This document shows, in pieces, positions 21,192-30,454 of a DNA stretch of 64,000 bases (its first letter is position 1; each line of letters opens with the position of its first letter). The translations under genes and the position numbers were made by a program. The notes under the pieces were generated by a model that saw only the letters and a list, made by a program, of their open reading frames with translations, was not told where the DNA came from and searched no databases. Source of the stretch: Brachyspira hampsonii (lineage in GTDB: Bacteria > Spirochaetota > Brachyspiria > Brachyspirales > Brachyspiraceae); assembly GCF_001746205.1 (NCBI RefSeq), contig NZ_MDCO01000012.1, positions 372,001 through 436,000 of the forward strand. Direction: 5' to 3'.

Positions 21192-23222
21192 ATGAAAAAA
21201 GTTATTGCATTTTTATTGCTGCTATATTTCCCGCTATTTTCTCAAAATGGCATAACATTCCCAGATTATATAGAAGATTTACAAAATAAATCTCCTAAAA
21301 AATCTATAGATTGGTTTAAGAAAAATTCTTATTCTGATGAATATGGTGTAAATGAATATGTATTTGATTTCTATAGGGGAGTAAGCAGATATTTATCATT
21401 TGTAAAATTTGGAAGTGCCAGAACAGAAGTTAATAGGGCAGCAAGCGATTTTAGAAAGGCTTTAGAACTTCCTAATGACCCTGTATATTCTTATAATGAT
21501 AGAGCTTTCCTATATTTAGGCGGAATACTTACTATATTACCTGGCGACAAAGAACTTCCTGCAAGGATATTTAAATACTATGCTGATAATTGTACAACTT
21601 CAAATCCGCACTATCCTACAGCAATATATTGGAGCATGTATTTAAGTTATATTACTCCGATGGTTTATGAAAGCTATTATGAAACTTTGAATATACTGTC
21701 AAAAAATCCAAATAATAAAATATATGACTATTTTTCAGGTGAAAATAAAACTATAAATGAAATGATGAAAAAATTGCAATCTCCTGAAAATATGACTCAG
21801 AAAGTTTATGAATGGACTACTTCTAATATGGATGTTTATACATTAATTAAAAACTCTATTCCTATACTTCCGGAAGAAGAAGGTCTTTCTGTATTTACTG
21901 CACAGAAATTCGATACTTTTGAAAGATATTCTCCTGCCAAGAATATTGATGAAATAGAAAAAGAAATAGAAAAAAATGAAAATGCTGAAATGGATTTAGT
22001 ACAAACTGAAATAGAACCGGAGGAAAAAGAGGAATTAGATGAGCTTCAGGATATAGCTAAAAGTGAAATAACTCCTGAATACCCTTCAAATAGAAAAATA
22101 CATTCAATAGAAAAAGAAATAGTAGATGAAATAGTTATAAATGATCCTGAAACTATTGAATATAAAACTAATATACTAAGAGGAACAAAGGAACAAAAAG
22201 ATATTCCAGAACCTACAAATATAGAAACTAGAAATGAAACCTTATATCCATTAACTATTTTAATAGATAAAAATCCTAATAATGGTCCTATAAATGTTAA
22301 TATAGAAGATTATTCATTTAATACTGAAGTTTCTACTAATTTTGTTATAGAGGTTTCTGAAGGGATGTATGAAGCTTATATATCTTTTGCTGATAAATTA
22401 TATACCAATGCTGTGAAAGTTGAAAAGGATAAATATAATCTATTTTCTATAATAATAGAAGATCATAATACAGCAAATGATATAAACGAACTAAAAGAAG
22501 AAATAAAAGAAGAATTAGTCAAAGAGGAAAAGAAAGAAGATGTTTCTTTAACAGTAGGAAAAGAAAATACTCCTGTTAATAAATATGATGGGAATGCTGA
22601 AAACACAAGAAACATAATAAGAGAAGTATTATCAAGACCTGCCAAAGTAGCAACAGAATGGTTTAATACAAATCCTTATAATGAATATATGGGAATATCT
22701 GTAGAAGAATACGCATACTATAGAGGAGTTGCATATTATTCAAGATTTTTAAATGAAGGAAGAATATCCTCTGAATTTGCTGCTCAGGCCAAATCAGATT
22801 TAACATTTGCTTACAATAAAAAAGATAATTCTAATCTCTTAATGAGAACAAGACTTTATTTAGGTGCTGTTAATCTATTTGCTTATAATAATTTATATGA
22901 AGCTGATAAAATGTTTGCTGAAGTAGGTTCTTCTTTAACTGAAGATCATAGATATTATCCTACTGTTATTTATTGGAGAAGCAGAATAGGTACGGCAGAT
23001 GATGCTAAATTAGCTGAATTTTCAAAAATACTTTCATCAAAACCTGCCGATACTCAAATATTAGATTATTCTTCTACAATGTTTAAAGATTTGTCAGTTA
23101 TGCCTTCTTATGAGGAAAGAATAACAGGAATTAGAGCAGTTAGGAATTCAAAACCTATATATGATCCGCCAAATAATGTATATAAAGCAGGAAGCAGCAA
23201 AACTCAGGAAGTTTTAAATTAA
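21192..23222 (+). CDS. Exported protein with a duplicated TPR-like domain and a central PEGA-like segment
   Basis: 676 residues. The start has a GGAG site, and residues 1-18 form a Sec signal peptide ending in LFSQ, so the protein is exported. Two related helical domains flank a middle region: roughly residues 30-200 (SIDWFKKNSYSDEYG, YRGVSRY, YPTAIYWSMY) and 475-650 (ATEWFNTNPYNEYMG, YRGVAYY, YPTVIYWRSR). The matching order and motifs show an internal duplication. The middle has an acidic, low-complexity linker and a beta-rich stretch near residues 350-415 that resembles PEGA surface domains. I do not recognise a named family. It lies just upstream of hisS (27 bases) and may be co-transcribed. 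A periplasmic or outer-membrane assembly role is a guess. Confidence 0.85.
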   Translation: MKKVIAFLLLLYFPLFSQNGITFPDYIEDLQNKSPKKSIDWFKKNSYSDEYGVNEYVFDFYRGVSRYLSFVKFGSARTEVNRAASDFRKALELPNDPVYSYNDRAFLYLGGILTILPGDKELPARIFKYYADNCTTSNPHYPTAIYWSMYLSYITPMVYESYYETLNILSKNPNNKIYDYFSGENKTINEMMKKLQSPENMTQKVYEWTTSNMDVYTLIKNSIPILPEEEGLSVFTAQKFDTFERYSPAKNIDEIEKEIEKNENAEMDLVQTEIEPEEKEELDELQDIAKSEITPEYPSNRKIHSIEKEIVDEIVINDPETIEYKTNILRGTKEQKDIPEPTNIETRNETLYPLTILIDKNPNNGPINVNIEDYSFNTEVSTNFVIEVSEGMYEAYISFADKLYTNAVKVEKDKYNLFSIIIEDHNTANDINELKEEIKEELVKEEKKEDVSLTVGKENTPVNKYDGNAENTRNIIREVLSRPAKVATEWFNTNPYNEYMGISVEEYAYYRGVAYYSRFLNEGRISSEFAAQAKSDLTFAYNKKDNSNLLMRTRLYLGAVNLFAYNNLYEADKMFAEVGSSLTEDHRYYPTVIYWRSRIGTADDAKLAEFSKILSSKPADTQILDYSSTMFKDLSVMPSYEERITGIRAVRNSKPIYDPPNNVYKAGSSKTQEVLN

Positions 23223-23249
23223 AAAATAAAATAATTAGGATTAGTGAAT

Positions 23250-24500
23250 ATGTTGGAGATAAAAAAACCTAGAGGTACAAACGATTTTTTCTATGATTCT
23301 TCTAAAAGGCTTGAATATATAGAAAATAAAATAAAAAATATAGTAAAACTTTACGGATACGGCAGAATAAGAACGCCTTTATTTGAGTATACAGATCTTT
23401 TTACAAGAGGAATAGGAGAGGGTACTGATATTGTAGGAAAAGAGATGTTTACATTTGAAGATAGAGGAGGAAGATCTCTAACATTAAGGCCTGAAGGTAC
23501 TGCTTCTGTGGCTCGTGCTTATGTTGAAAACTCTATGCAAAATGAGTTTGCTATAAATAAATTATTTTATTTGGGAACTATGTATAGAGCAGAGCGTCCT
23601 CAAAAGGGAAGATACAGGGAATTTAATCAATTTGGAGTTGAGTGTATTGGAAATTCATCTCCTTTAATAGATGCTGAAATTATACTTCTTAATATAAATG
23701 TATTAAAAGAATTTGGTATTAATAATGTAAACCTTCTAATAAATACTGTAGGCTGTTCTAAGTGTAAGCCCTCTTATAATAATGCATTAAAAGAGGCTAT
23801 TGGAAGCAGAAAAGATCATCTTTGCGAAACATGTCAAAAAAGATATGAGGGTAATATATTAAGAATATTGGACTGTAAAAATGAAAAATGTAAGGAAACC
23901 ATAAAAGATATACCAAAATTCTATGATTATGTATGTGATGAGTGTAAAGAGCATTTTGATAAATTATGTGAAGAACTTACAAGAATAGGGCAGCAATTTA
24001 CTGTTGATAGTATGCTTGTAAGAGGACTTGATTATTATACAAAAACTGCTTTTGAAGTTCAAACAAATGCTTTAGGTGCCCAAAGTGCTATACTTGGCGG
24101 CGGAAGATATGATAATCTCATAGGTATATTTAATAATGGAAAAGATGTTCCTGCTGTAGGAAGTGCTATGGGTATTGAAAGGCTTTTACTTGTACTAGAA
24201 AATCAGAGTAATATTATAACTGAAAGGCTTGATGCTTTTATTGTGGCATTTAAAGAAACTGAAAATGAAGTTTTAAAAGTAATGCAGTCTTTAAGAGCTA
24301 ATAATATAAGCTGTGATTATGATTTCGCTGTTAAATCCATTAGAAGTCAATTCAAATCCGCTAACAAAAGAAATGCTAAATATGCTGTTGTTCTTGGAGA
24401 AGATGAATTCAAAAGAGGAATGTGCAAATTAAAAAATATGGATAGCGGAGAAGAAAAAGAAATATCTATAAATGATATACATACAAATATAGAAAAATAA
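23250..24500 (+). CDS. hisS: Histidyl-tRNA synthetase
   Basis: Charges tRNA-His with histidine in the cytoplasm. It is a class II synthetase of 416 residues, normal for bacteria. Motif 2 is seen as YRAERPQKGRYREFNQFG. The HisRS-specific block appears as LVRGLDYYTKTAFEV, and motif 3 as GGGRYDNL followed by GSAMGIERLL. A C-terminal anticodon-binding domain follows (about residues 325-410). Between motif 2 and the histidine block there is a Cys-rich insertion with several CxxC pairs (CSKC, CETC, CDEC), which could bind zinc. An in-frame GTG at 23244 is only 3 bases from the AGGA site, so I prefer the ATG at 23250 with 9 bases of spacing. Confidence 0.96.
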   Translation: MLEIKKPRGTNDFFYDSSKRLEYIENKIKNIVKLYGYGRIRTPLFEYTDLFTRGIGEGTDIVGKEMFTFEDRGGRSLTLRPEGTASVARAYVENSMQNEFAINKLFYLGTMYRAERPQKGRYREFNQFGVECIGNSSPLIDAEIILLNINVLKEFGINNVNLLINTVGCSKCKPSYNNALKEAIGSRKDHLCETCQKRYEGNILRILDCKNEKCKETIKDIPKFYDYVCDECKEHFDKLCEELTRIGQQFTVDSMLVRGLDYYTKTAFEVQTNALGAQSAILGGGRYDNLIGIFNNGKDVPAVGSAMGIERLLLVLENQSNIITERLDAFIVAFKETENEVLKVMQSLRANNISCDYDFAVKSIRSQFKSANKRNAKYAVVLGEDEFKRGMCKLKNMDSGEEKEISINDIHTNIEK

Positions 24501-24525
24501 TTATATAACATAAAATGAGAAAATT

Positions 24526-25533
24526 ATGAAAAAGTTATTTATTATATTAATTATTATTGTTGCTGTGATATCAGCTTCATCTGCGGCATTCATTCAGTAT
24601 ATGATTAGTCCTGTCGGCGGAGATGATGAAAAAGTATACTTTGAAATAAAACAAGGTGAGGGTGCTTCTACAATAGCTAAAAAATTAGAATTGCAGGGAC
24701 TTATTAGAAATTCTAAAATCTTTGTAGTATTTGCAAAATATTTAAAATATGACAGAAAACTTCTAAGCGGATATTATGAAGTTAATAGAAATATGAGTAT
24801 GATAGACATCATGAAGCATCTTAATAGCGGAAAACAAGCTATGGTAAGACTTACTATTGCTGAAGGAAAGAATATTTATGAGATAGGTACTTATCTTGAA
24901 GATCAAGGCTTTACTACAAAAAAAGAATTTTTAGAAGTATGTCATGACAAAGAAATATTACAAAAATACAATATTCCTTCTGACAGTGTTGAAGGCTACA
25001 TATTCCCATCTACATATTATATAGTTAAAGGCAATCCTACTAAAGTATTAGTTACTTATATGATAGATTCACTTTTTAAACAATTTCCTGACTTAGAGGA
25101 AAGAGCAAAAAAAATTGGCAGAAATGTACATGAAGTGCTTACTATGGCATCAATAGTAGAAAAAGAGATGGGACCTTTAGATGATCCTAAGCTTATATCT
25201 TCAGTATACTATAACAGATTAAATATTGACAAAAGACTAGAGGCAGACCCTACAACAATATATGCTATGACATTAGTAAAAGGTGATTATATAGAAAAAC
25301 CAAATCTTAAATATGCTGACCTTCGTATGGAGCATCCTTATAATACATATAAAAACACAGGTCTTCCTCCAGGACCTATATGTTCATCTGGTGCTAAGGC
25401 TATAGAAGCAGCATTAGATCCCGCTGATACTGATTATATTTTCTTTGTTGCTGATGGAACAGGAAAACATGCATTTTCGGTTACTTATGAAGAACATGTA
25501 GAAAACATTAATAGATATATTTTAAAAAGATAA
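24526..25533 (+). CDS. mltG: Endolytic murein transglycosylase MltG (YceG family)
   Basis: Cuts nascent glycan strands in peptidoglycan and so sets strand length; it acts at the outer face of the inner membrane. 335 residues. One N-terminal membrane segment (about 3-24) is followed by a LysM-like region (about 40-100, FEIKQGEGASTIAKKL) and the YceG catalytic domain. The family's catalytic Glu lies in ASIVEKEMG (Glu212/Glu214). Other family blocks present are GYIFPSTYY, EADPTTIYA and HPYNTYKNTGLPPGPICSSG. It starts 25 bases after hisS, probably in the same transcript, and ends at a strong terminator. Confidence 0.95.
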   Translation: MKKLFIILIIIVAVISASSAAFIQYMISPVGGDDEKVYFEIKQGEGASTIAKKLELQGLIRNSKIFVVFAKYLKYDRKLLSGYYEVNRNMSMIDIMKHLNSGKQAMVRLTIAEGKNIYEIGTYLEDQGFTTKKEFLEVCHDKEILQKYNIPSDSVEGYIFPSTYYIVKGNPTKVLVTYMIDSLFKQFPDLEERAKKIGRNVHEVLTMASIVEKEMGPLDDPKLISSVYYNRLNIDKRLEADPTTIYAMTLVKGDYIEKPNLKYADLRMEHPYNTYKNTGLPPGPICSSGAKAIEAALDPADTDYIFFVADGTGKHAFSVTYEEHVENINRYILKR

Positions 25534-25545
25534 GCGATTAAGTTT

Positions 25546-25579
25546 TTAAAAAAGGGACTTATATATAAGTCCCTTTTTT
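25546..25579. terminator. Bidirectional terminator between mltG and trpS
   Basis: A long perfect hairpin (core AAGGGACTTATATATAAGTC) is flanked by an A run on the left and a T run on the right. It sits between two convergent genes and can stop transcription from both sides. Confidence 0.9.
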
Positions 25580-25582
25580 AGA

Positions 25583-26581
25583 TTATTTTCTTTTATCGTC
25601 AACTAAACCCATTAAATTTCTTACTTCATACAATGTTTTTTCAGCCACTTCAGAAGCATTTTTTGCTCCTTGTTTAAGTACATCATAAACATAATCTTTA
25701 TCATTAGAGTATTTATTGATATTTTCTCTTATAGGCATTAATTCATCATTAATGTTTTTAGCAAGCATTCTTTTACATTGTACACATCCTATAGAGGCAT
25801 TTTTACAGCTTTCACATATTTCTTTTTGCTCTTCTTCGCTTGAAAATATTTTATGATAACTGTAAACATTACATATATCAGGATTACCGGCATCAGTTTT
25901 AAGCTTTCTGTTTGTATCTGTCATAGCTTTCTGCATTATCAATTTTTCTGTTTCTTCAGCAGTTAAAGATAATGCTATATGATTATTTAAAGACTTACTC
26001 ATTTTATTTTGTCCGTCTAAACCCAATATTCTTAATACTTTTCCATGATAAGTATTAGGCTCTTTAAAATATTCACCGTATCTGTTATTAAACTTTCTCA
26101 CTATCATTCTTGTAAGCTCTACATGCTGTTCCTGATCTTCTCCAACAGGTACTATATCGGGGTGATAAAGCAAAATATCAGCAGCCATTAAAGAAGGGTA
26201 GGTTAATAATGCTGCATTAATATTTTCAGCATTCTTTCTTGATTTATCCTTATACTGAGTCATTCTTTCAAGCTCTGCCACAGGTATAATAGAATTAAAT
26301 ATCCAAGCAAGTTCTGTATGTGCCCTTACATCAGATTGTACGAATATAGAACATTTATTTGGATCAAGACCGCATGCCAAATATTCAATAGCAGCCTCTA
26401 TTATTCTTTTTTGCATTTGAGAAACATCATATTCAATAGTTATAGCATGATAATCAACAATACAAAAGAATCCATAATAATCATTAAGTATATCAACCCA
26501 ATTCTTTAAAGCCCCAAGATAATTACCAATATGAAGAGAACCTGTCGGCTGTATCCCGCTTAACATAACTTTTTTTGACAT
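25583..26581 (-). CDS. trpS: Tryptophanyl-tRNA synthetase
   Basis: Charges tRNA-Trp; class I synthetase, 332 residues. The ATP-binding HIGH signature is SLHIGNYLGAL near the N-terminus. The second signature is the intact KMSKS (residues about 193-197), and the specificity region GEDQEQHVELTR is present. A short Cys cluster (CESCKNASIGCVQC, about 260-273) in the C-terminal part could bind a metal. The ATG has a GGAG site about 10 bases upstream. It follows ricT on the same strand, with a 118-base spacer holding an inverted repeat. Confidence 0.96.
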   Translation of the reverse strand: MSKKVMLSGIQPTGSLHIGNYLGALKNWVDILNDYYGFFCIVDYHAITIEYDVSQMQKRIIEAAIEYLACGLDPNKCSIFVQSDVRAHTELAWIFNSIIPVAELERMTQYKDKSRKNAENINAALLTYPSLMAADILLYHPDIVPVGEDQEQHVELTRMIVRKFNNRYGEYFKEPNTYHGKVLRILGLDGQNKMSKSLNNHIALSLTAEETEKLIMQKAMTDTNRKLKTDAGNPDICNVYSYHKIFSSEEEQKEICESCKNASIGCVQCKRMLAKNINDELMPIRENINKYSNDKDYVYDVLKQGAKNASEVAEKTLYEVRNLMGLVDDKRK

Positions 26582-26615
26582 ATTTTAATCTCCATTTAAT
26601 TTTTTATTATTTCTA

Positions 26616-26654
26616 GCAGGTAAGTGCCTTACTTAAATAAATTAAATTACCTGC
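26616..26654 (-). promoter_or_regulatory. Two mutually exclusive hairpins between ricT and trpS
   Basis: GCAGGTAA (26616-26623) can pair with TTACCTGC (26647-26654). An alternative, tighter stem GTAAG/CTTAC (26620-26632) uses some of the same bases, so the two stems compete. There is no T run directly after the repeat in trpS direction and no T-box signature, so it is not a clear terminator or T-box. It could be an attenuator-like element. Confidence 0.4.
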
Positions 26655-26699
26655 CTGTACATATTAGCTTAGTTAAAATTATAATATTATAAAATATTT

Positions 26700-27686
26700 T
26701 TATTCTGCTTTAATATTAGCTATTAAGAAACCTTCCTCATTTGCTTTTAAATCACTCACACTAATATATATAAGCCTTTTATCCTCTGTTTCTATTAATA
26801 ATTTTTTATTTAAAGGATTTAATTCCTTTATAACAGCCGGTACATTATTAAATACTAATTTGGTTCCTACTTTAGGCAAATCTTTTTTAAGAGAACAATA
26901 AGCCTTATACTCATGAGCAAGACAGCACATAAGCCTTCCGCATTGTCCTGATATTTTCATTGTATTTAAAAGCATACCCTGTTCTTTTGCCATTTTTATT
27001 GTTATAGTTTCAAATTTTCCTTTTATTACTTTACAGCATAATTCTCTTCCGCATATTCCGCATCCGCCTATAGACCTAGCCTCATCTCTTACGCCTATTT
27101 GTCTTAATTCTATTCTAGTTTTGAAATGTGCTGCCAGATCCTTAACTAATTCTCTAAAATCTATTCTCTCCTCAGCTATAAATTCAAATAAAAGTTTAGC
27201 TCTGTCCAAAAAATAATAAGAGCTTATTAATTTTAAATCTAAATTATGATTATTTACTTTCTCTTTACATATCTTGAAAGCTTCAGCTGCATCTTCCACA
27301 TTAATTTTATATTGTTCTAAATCTTTTTCATCTGCTATTCTTAAAATATTAAATATTTTATTTTTATTATTTTTAGTTTTTATATGATTATTTTCTTCTT
27401 TAGCAGCAATGTCTTTTAATTCTTCAGATATCTCATCTTCATTAATAGTTTCATTTTCTTCTTGTATATCTTCATTATTTTCTGATGCATTATCAGAATT
27501 TGTATTATTATCCTCTTCCAATAAATCTGAATCTATATCCTCAAAATTTAGTACATGTCCTATTTCTATTCCTTCATCTGTTTCTATAACACATGTATCT
27601 TTTACTTTTATATTTTCTATATGCAAATGCTCAAATTTACCTATATTGGATCCTCTGAACTTTATATGAGCTATATTTTTTATCAT
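26700..27686 (-). CDS. ricT: PSP1-domain protein of the RicT/YaaT family
   Basis: 328 residues. In Bacillus, RicT works in a Ric complex that carries Fe-S clusters and promotes RNase Y-dependent mRNA processing; the role in spirochaetes is not established. The PSP1 core is clear: ARSIGGCGICGRELCCKV and SGQCGRLMCCLAHEY, with the conserved Cys pairs typical of the family. The family is usually nearer 270 residues. The extra length here is an acidic, Asn/Glu-rich low-complexity insertion at about residues 50-110, between the N-terminal strand region and the core. The ATG at 27686 has a GGAG site 10 bases upstream. It is probably the first gene of a ricT-trpS pair. Confidence 0.9.
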   Translation of the reverse strand: MIKNIAHIKFRGSNIGKFEHLHIENIKVKDTCVIETDEGIEIGHVLNFEDIDSDLLEEDNNTNSDNASENNEDIQEENETINEDEISEELKDIAAKEENNHIKTKNNKNKIFNILRIADEKDLEQYKINVEDAAEAFKICKEKVNNHNLDLKLISSYYFLDRAKLLFEFIAEERIDFRELVKDLAAHFKTRIELRQIGVRDEARSIGGCGICGRELCCKVIKGKFETITIKMAKEQGMLLNTMKISGQCGRLMCCLAHEYKAYCSLKKDLPKVGTKLVFNNVPAVIKELNPLNKKLLIETEDKRLIYISVSDLKANEEGFLIANIKAE

Positions 27687-27867
27687 TTATATAATACTCC
27701 GATTAATTACAATAAATTATAATATTTAAAGTTACTATATTTTATTTTTAAGTTGATATTATTGCAAGTATTATTTTTAATAATAATGTAAAAAATATCA
27801 ATTATTAAATTCTAAAATTAGTTGCTAAATATTTCATATAGTATATGATATAATCTTAATAATATAT

Positions 27868-28488
27868 ATGCAGTTCATTATGAAATTATTTTTATTCTTT
27901 CCATTGTTTTTTTTTATGATATCATGTTTAACTGCACCGGAAATTTACCTAAATAATAATGCATCATATTGGAAAGAATATGTAGCTAATAAATCATCAT
28001 CAGATATTTATCAAAATATTTATAGATTTGATAAAAATGCCGACTTGGCTTATATTGTATATGGTTATAAATCAAAAATAAAATATAAATTATTTCTGAT
28101 GAAAGATCCAGATGAAGCATTTTATTATAAAAATTCTACATTAAAAAGTTATATTATAGAAAGTCTGCCCTCACTCAATTTATATGAAGATGCTTTAAAG
28201 AAAAATGATTACTCTATACTATATATGAATTATTATTTTAATAGTACATTTTCTGACAGAAGTATTTATTTGCCTATAGGATTAGCATTCAAATCAGGTA
28301 ATTTATATATAGCAAAAACTTATGGAGAAGATTATAAAGACAGATTATCCCATTGGCTTAGAAAAAATGGTTACGGAATGGGTAAAGAATGGATACCAGC
28401 TATAAATGTAGATTGGAATTCATATCCTATACCTATGGAGCATGAAATTGATTGGAATAATTTAGAGATTATAGGAAGATTATTCTAA
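27868..28488 (+). CDS. Putative lipoprotein, unknown function
   Basis: 206 residues. The N-terminus is a Phe-rich hydrophobic signal followed by a lipobox-like MISC, so the protein is predicted to be lipidated. The rest is rich in Tyr, Asn and Lys with no motif I recognise. No ribosome site precedes either possible start (27868 or the ATG at 27880). A TATAAT at 27849-27854 would put transcription start only some 7-20 bases before them, so the message may be nearly leaderless. The second start gives a more ordinary signal peptide (MKLFLFF). The gene stands alone between ricT and the hemolysin III gene. Confidence 0.7.
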   Translation: MQFIMKLFLFFPLFFFMISCLTAPEIYLNNNASYWKEYVANKSSSDIYQNIYRFDKNADLAYIVYGYKSKIKYKLFLMKDPDEAFYYKNSTLKSYIIESLPSLNLYEDALKKNDYSILYMNYYFNSTFSDRSIYLPIGLAFKSGNLYIAKTYGEDYKDRLSHWLRKNGYGMGKEWIPAINVDWNSYPIPMEHEIDWNNLEIIGRLF

Positions 28489-28627
28489 TATAAGTATTAA
28501 ATGTATTATTAATTTTATTGAATAGTTATAATATGCTAGTAATAATATAATAATATAGTTATTTTTTTCCATTTATATTTTTTATTTATTCATTAAAATT
28601 ATAAATATATAAATTAGGAGAATGTAT

Positions 28628-29302
28628 ATGGAGAAAAGTGCTGTTTATATTGATATACAAAATAAATATCATAAATCAAAAAAAATAGGGGAGTTGTACT
28701 CTGCAATATCTCATGGAATAGGTGCTTTGCTTGGTATTGCAGGACTTATTCTAATGCTTATTAAAATAAAAATGAATCCTATACCAATAATTATTTATGG
28801 AGTTGGAATAATATTTTTGTATACATTCAGTTCTTTATATCATTTCTTTCCTAACGGCAATGTCAAACAGATATTCAGAAAATTTGATCATATAGGAATA
28901 TATGTCTTTATTGCTGCCACTTATACTCCTGTTTGTATATTTTCACTGCCAAAAAATATAGGCATACCAATATTATCAGTTATATGGTCTTGTGCTTCAA
29001 TAGGAATATTATCTAATACGGTAATAAAATATAAAAATATAGTTTTGAGGCTTATTTTATATATATTGATGGGTTGGATAATTATATTTGCTTTCAAACC
29101 TTTAATGAATAGATTTGATATTATGCATTTAAATTGGCTTATATGGGGAGGAATATTCTATACTATAGGAGCTTTTCTATATGCTTTGGGTAAAAAATGC
29201 AATGATAAAACTAAGCAATTTACTCATGATATTTTTCATATATTTGTATTAATGGGTTCTTTTTCTCATTATTGGTTTTTATATAGTTATGTCATAAATT
29301 AA
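28628..29302 (+). CDS. Hemolysin III / PAQR-family membrane protein
   Basis: Seven-helix integral membrane protein of 224 residues, normal for the family. It shows the three conserved blocks that carry putative metal ligands: SSLYHFFP near the second helix, DHIGIYVFIAATYTP, and the C-terminal HDIFHIFVLMGSFSHYW. The family name comes from one haemolytic Bacillus cereus protein. Most members are better described as PAQR-like proteins of uncertain activity, so haemolysis should not be assumed. An ATG at 28622 is only one base from the AGGAG site; the ATG at 28628 has 7 bases of spacing and is preferred. Confidence 0.9.
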   Translation: MEKSAVYIDIQNKYHKSKKIGELYSAISHGIGALLGIAGLILMLIKIKMNPIPIIIYGVGIIFLYTFSSLYHFFPNGNVKQIFRKFDHIGIYVFIAATYTPVCIFSLPKNIGIPILSVIWSCASIGILSNTVIKYKNIVLRLILYILMGWIIIFAFKPLMNRFDIMHLNWLIWGGIFYTIGAFLYALGKKCNDKTKQFTHDIFHIFVLMGSFSHYWFLYSYVIN

Positions 29303-29362
29303 TGTCTTTACTTTTTTAAGTTTTTCTATATGATATTCATCATAATAATATAAGAGGTTATT

Positions 29363-30391
29363 ATGGTTAAAGTTATTGATATAGAAGAATTTTTAAAATT
29401 GGCAAATTATGATGAATTACCTATTATAGATGTACGCTCTCCAATAGAATATAATCATGCACATATTCCAAATGCATATAATGTATACTTATTCAATGAT
29501 GAAGAAAGAAAAGATGTAGGCACTATATATAAAAAAATAGGAAGAAAAGAAGCCATATTAAAAGGATTGGAGTATGTATCAGTTAGAATGACTGATATAT
29601 TAAAATCTATAGATGAAATAGGAAAAAAATATAATTCTACAAATAAAATACTTATGCATTGTTTCAGAGGCGGAATGCGAAGCGAATCTACAGCTTGGCT
29701 TTGTTCAAATTATGGATACGATGTTTATATGCTGAAAGGCGGATATAAAAGATATAGGAACTATGTACTATCTTCATTTGAAAGAGATTATAAAATATAT
29801 TTGCTTACAGGAAAAACAGGAAGCGGAAAAACATTGATATTAAATAAATTAAAAGCTATTGGGTATAATGTAATAGATTTAGAAAAAATAGCAAAACATA
29901 AAGGTTCTGCATTTGGGTGGATAAATGAGGGAGAACAGCCATCTCAGGAACAGTTTGAAAATAATTTATCTTATGAACTATTAAAGTATGATATTAATTC
30001 TACAATTTGGTTTGAAGATGAAAGTCTTCTTATAGGCAGAAGGGCAATACCTAAATCTTTATTTAATAAGATGAGAGAAGCTCAAAAAATCATATATTTA
30101 GATATACCAAAAGAATACCGAGCTGAATATATTGTTAATACATACGGAGAATATGATATTGAAGATCTTAAAGAATCTATTATAAAAATAAGAAAGCGTT
30201 TAGGAGGAGAAAGATTAAAAGAATCTCTAGAGCTGCTTAATAATGGAAAGATATATGAATGCGTACTTAATATGCTTTACTATTATGATAGGGCATACAG
30301 ACTTAGTATAGATGAAAATAAAGTAGTATCTATAAAATGTGAAGATAATAATTTTGATAATATAGTACAAGAAATAGTTAAAGCAATTTGA
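29363..30391 (+). CDS. mnmH: tRNA 2-selenouridine synthase
   Basis: 342 residues; also called SelU or YbbB. It replaces sulfur by selenium at the wobble 2-thiouridine of certain tRNAs, using selenophosphate, through a geranylated intermediate in studied cases. The N-terminal rhodanese domain (about 1-130) has the family Cys in MHCFRGGMRSESTAWL. A P-loop follows (LLTGKTGSGKT, about 150-160). The middle blocks AKHKGSAFG and WFEDESLLIGRR are family signatures. The presence of selB at the right edge of the window supports real selenium metabolism. It is a single gene with an AGAGG site and its own terminator. Confidence 0.95.
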   Translation: MVKVIDIEEFLKLANYDELPIIDVRSPIEYNHAHIPNAYNVYLFNDEERKDVGTIYKKIGRKEAILKGLEYVSVRMTDILKSIDEIGKKYNSTNKILMHCFRGGMRSESTAWLCSNYGYDVYMLKGGYKRYRNYVLSSFERDYKIYLLTGKTGSGKTLILNKLKAIGYNVIDLEKIAKHKGSAFGWINEGEQPSQEQFENNLSYELLKYDINSTIWFEDESLLIGRRAIPKSLFNKMREAQKIIYLDIPKEYRAEYIVNTYGEYDIEDLKESIIKIRKRLGGERLKESLELLNNGKIYECVLNMLYYYDRAYRLSIDENKVVSIKCEDNNFDNIVQEIVKAI

Positions 30392-30402
30392 AATATTAAA
30401 AT

Positions 30403-30436
30403 AAAAAAGCGATAGAATTTTTTCTATCGCTTTTTT
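30403..30436. terminator. Bidirectional terminator between mnmH and the chemoreceptor gene
   Basis: A perfect stem with core AAGCGATAGAA / TTCTATCGCTT and a tiny T-rich loop is flanked by A and T runs. It lies between convergent genes. Confidence 0.9.
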
Positions 30437-30454
30437 ATTTTTATTTAATAAAGA

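Noticed and set aside
26611-26660. T-box riboswitch upstream of trpS
   Set aside because: The T-box consensus and a following terminator are missing; only two short competing stems are seen.
26318-27669. Plus-strand frames of 63 and 86 codons opposite trpS and ricT
   Set aside because: Shadows of well-identified minus-strand genes.
28628-29302. Calling the hemolysin III-family gene a haemolysin or virulence factor
   Set aside because: The family is PAQR-like with mostly unknown functions; the sequence does not show haemolytic activity.
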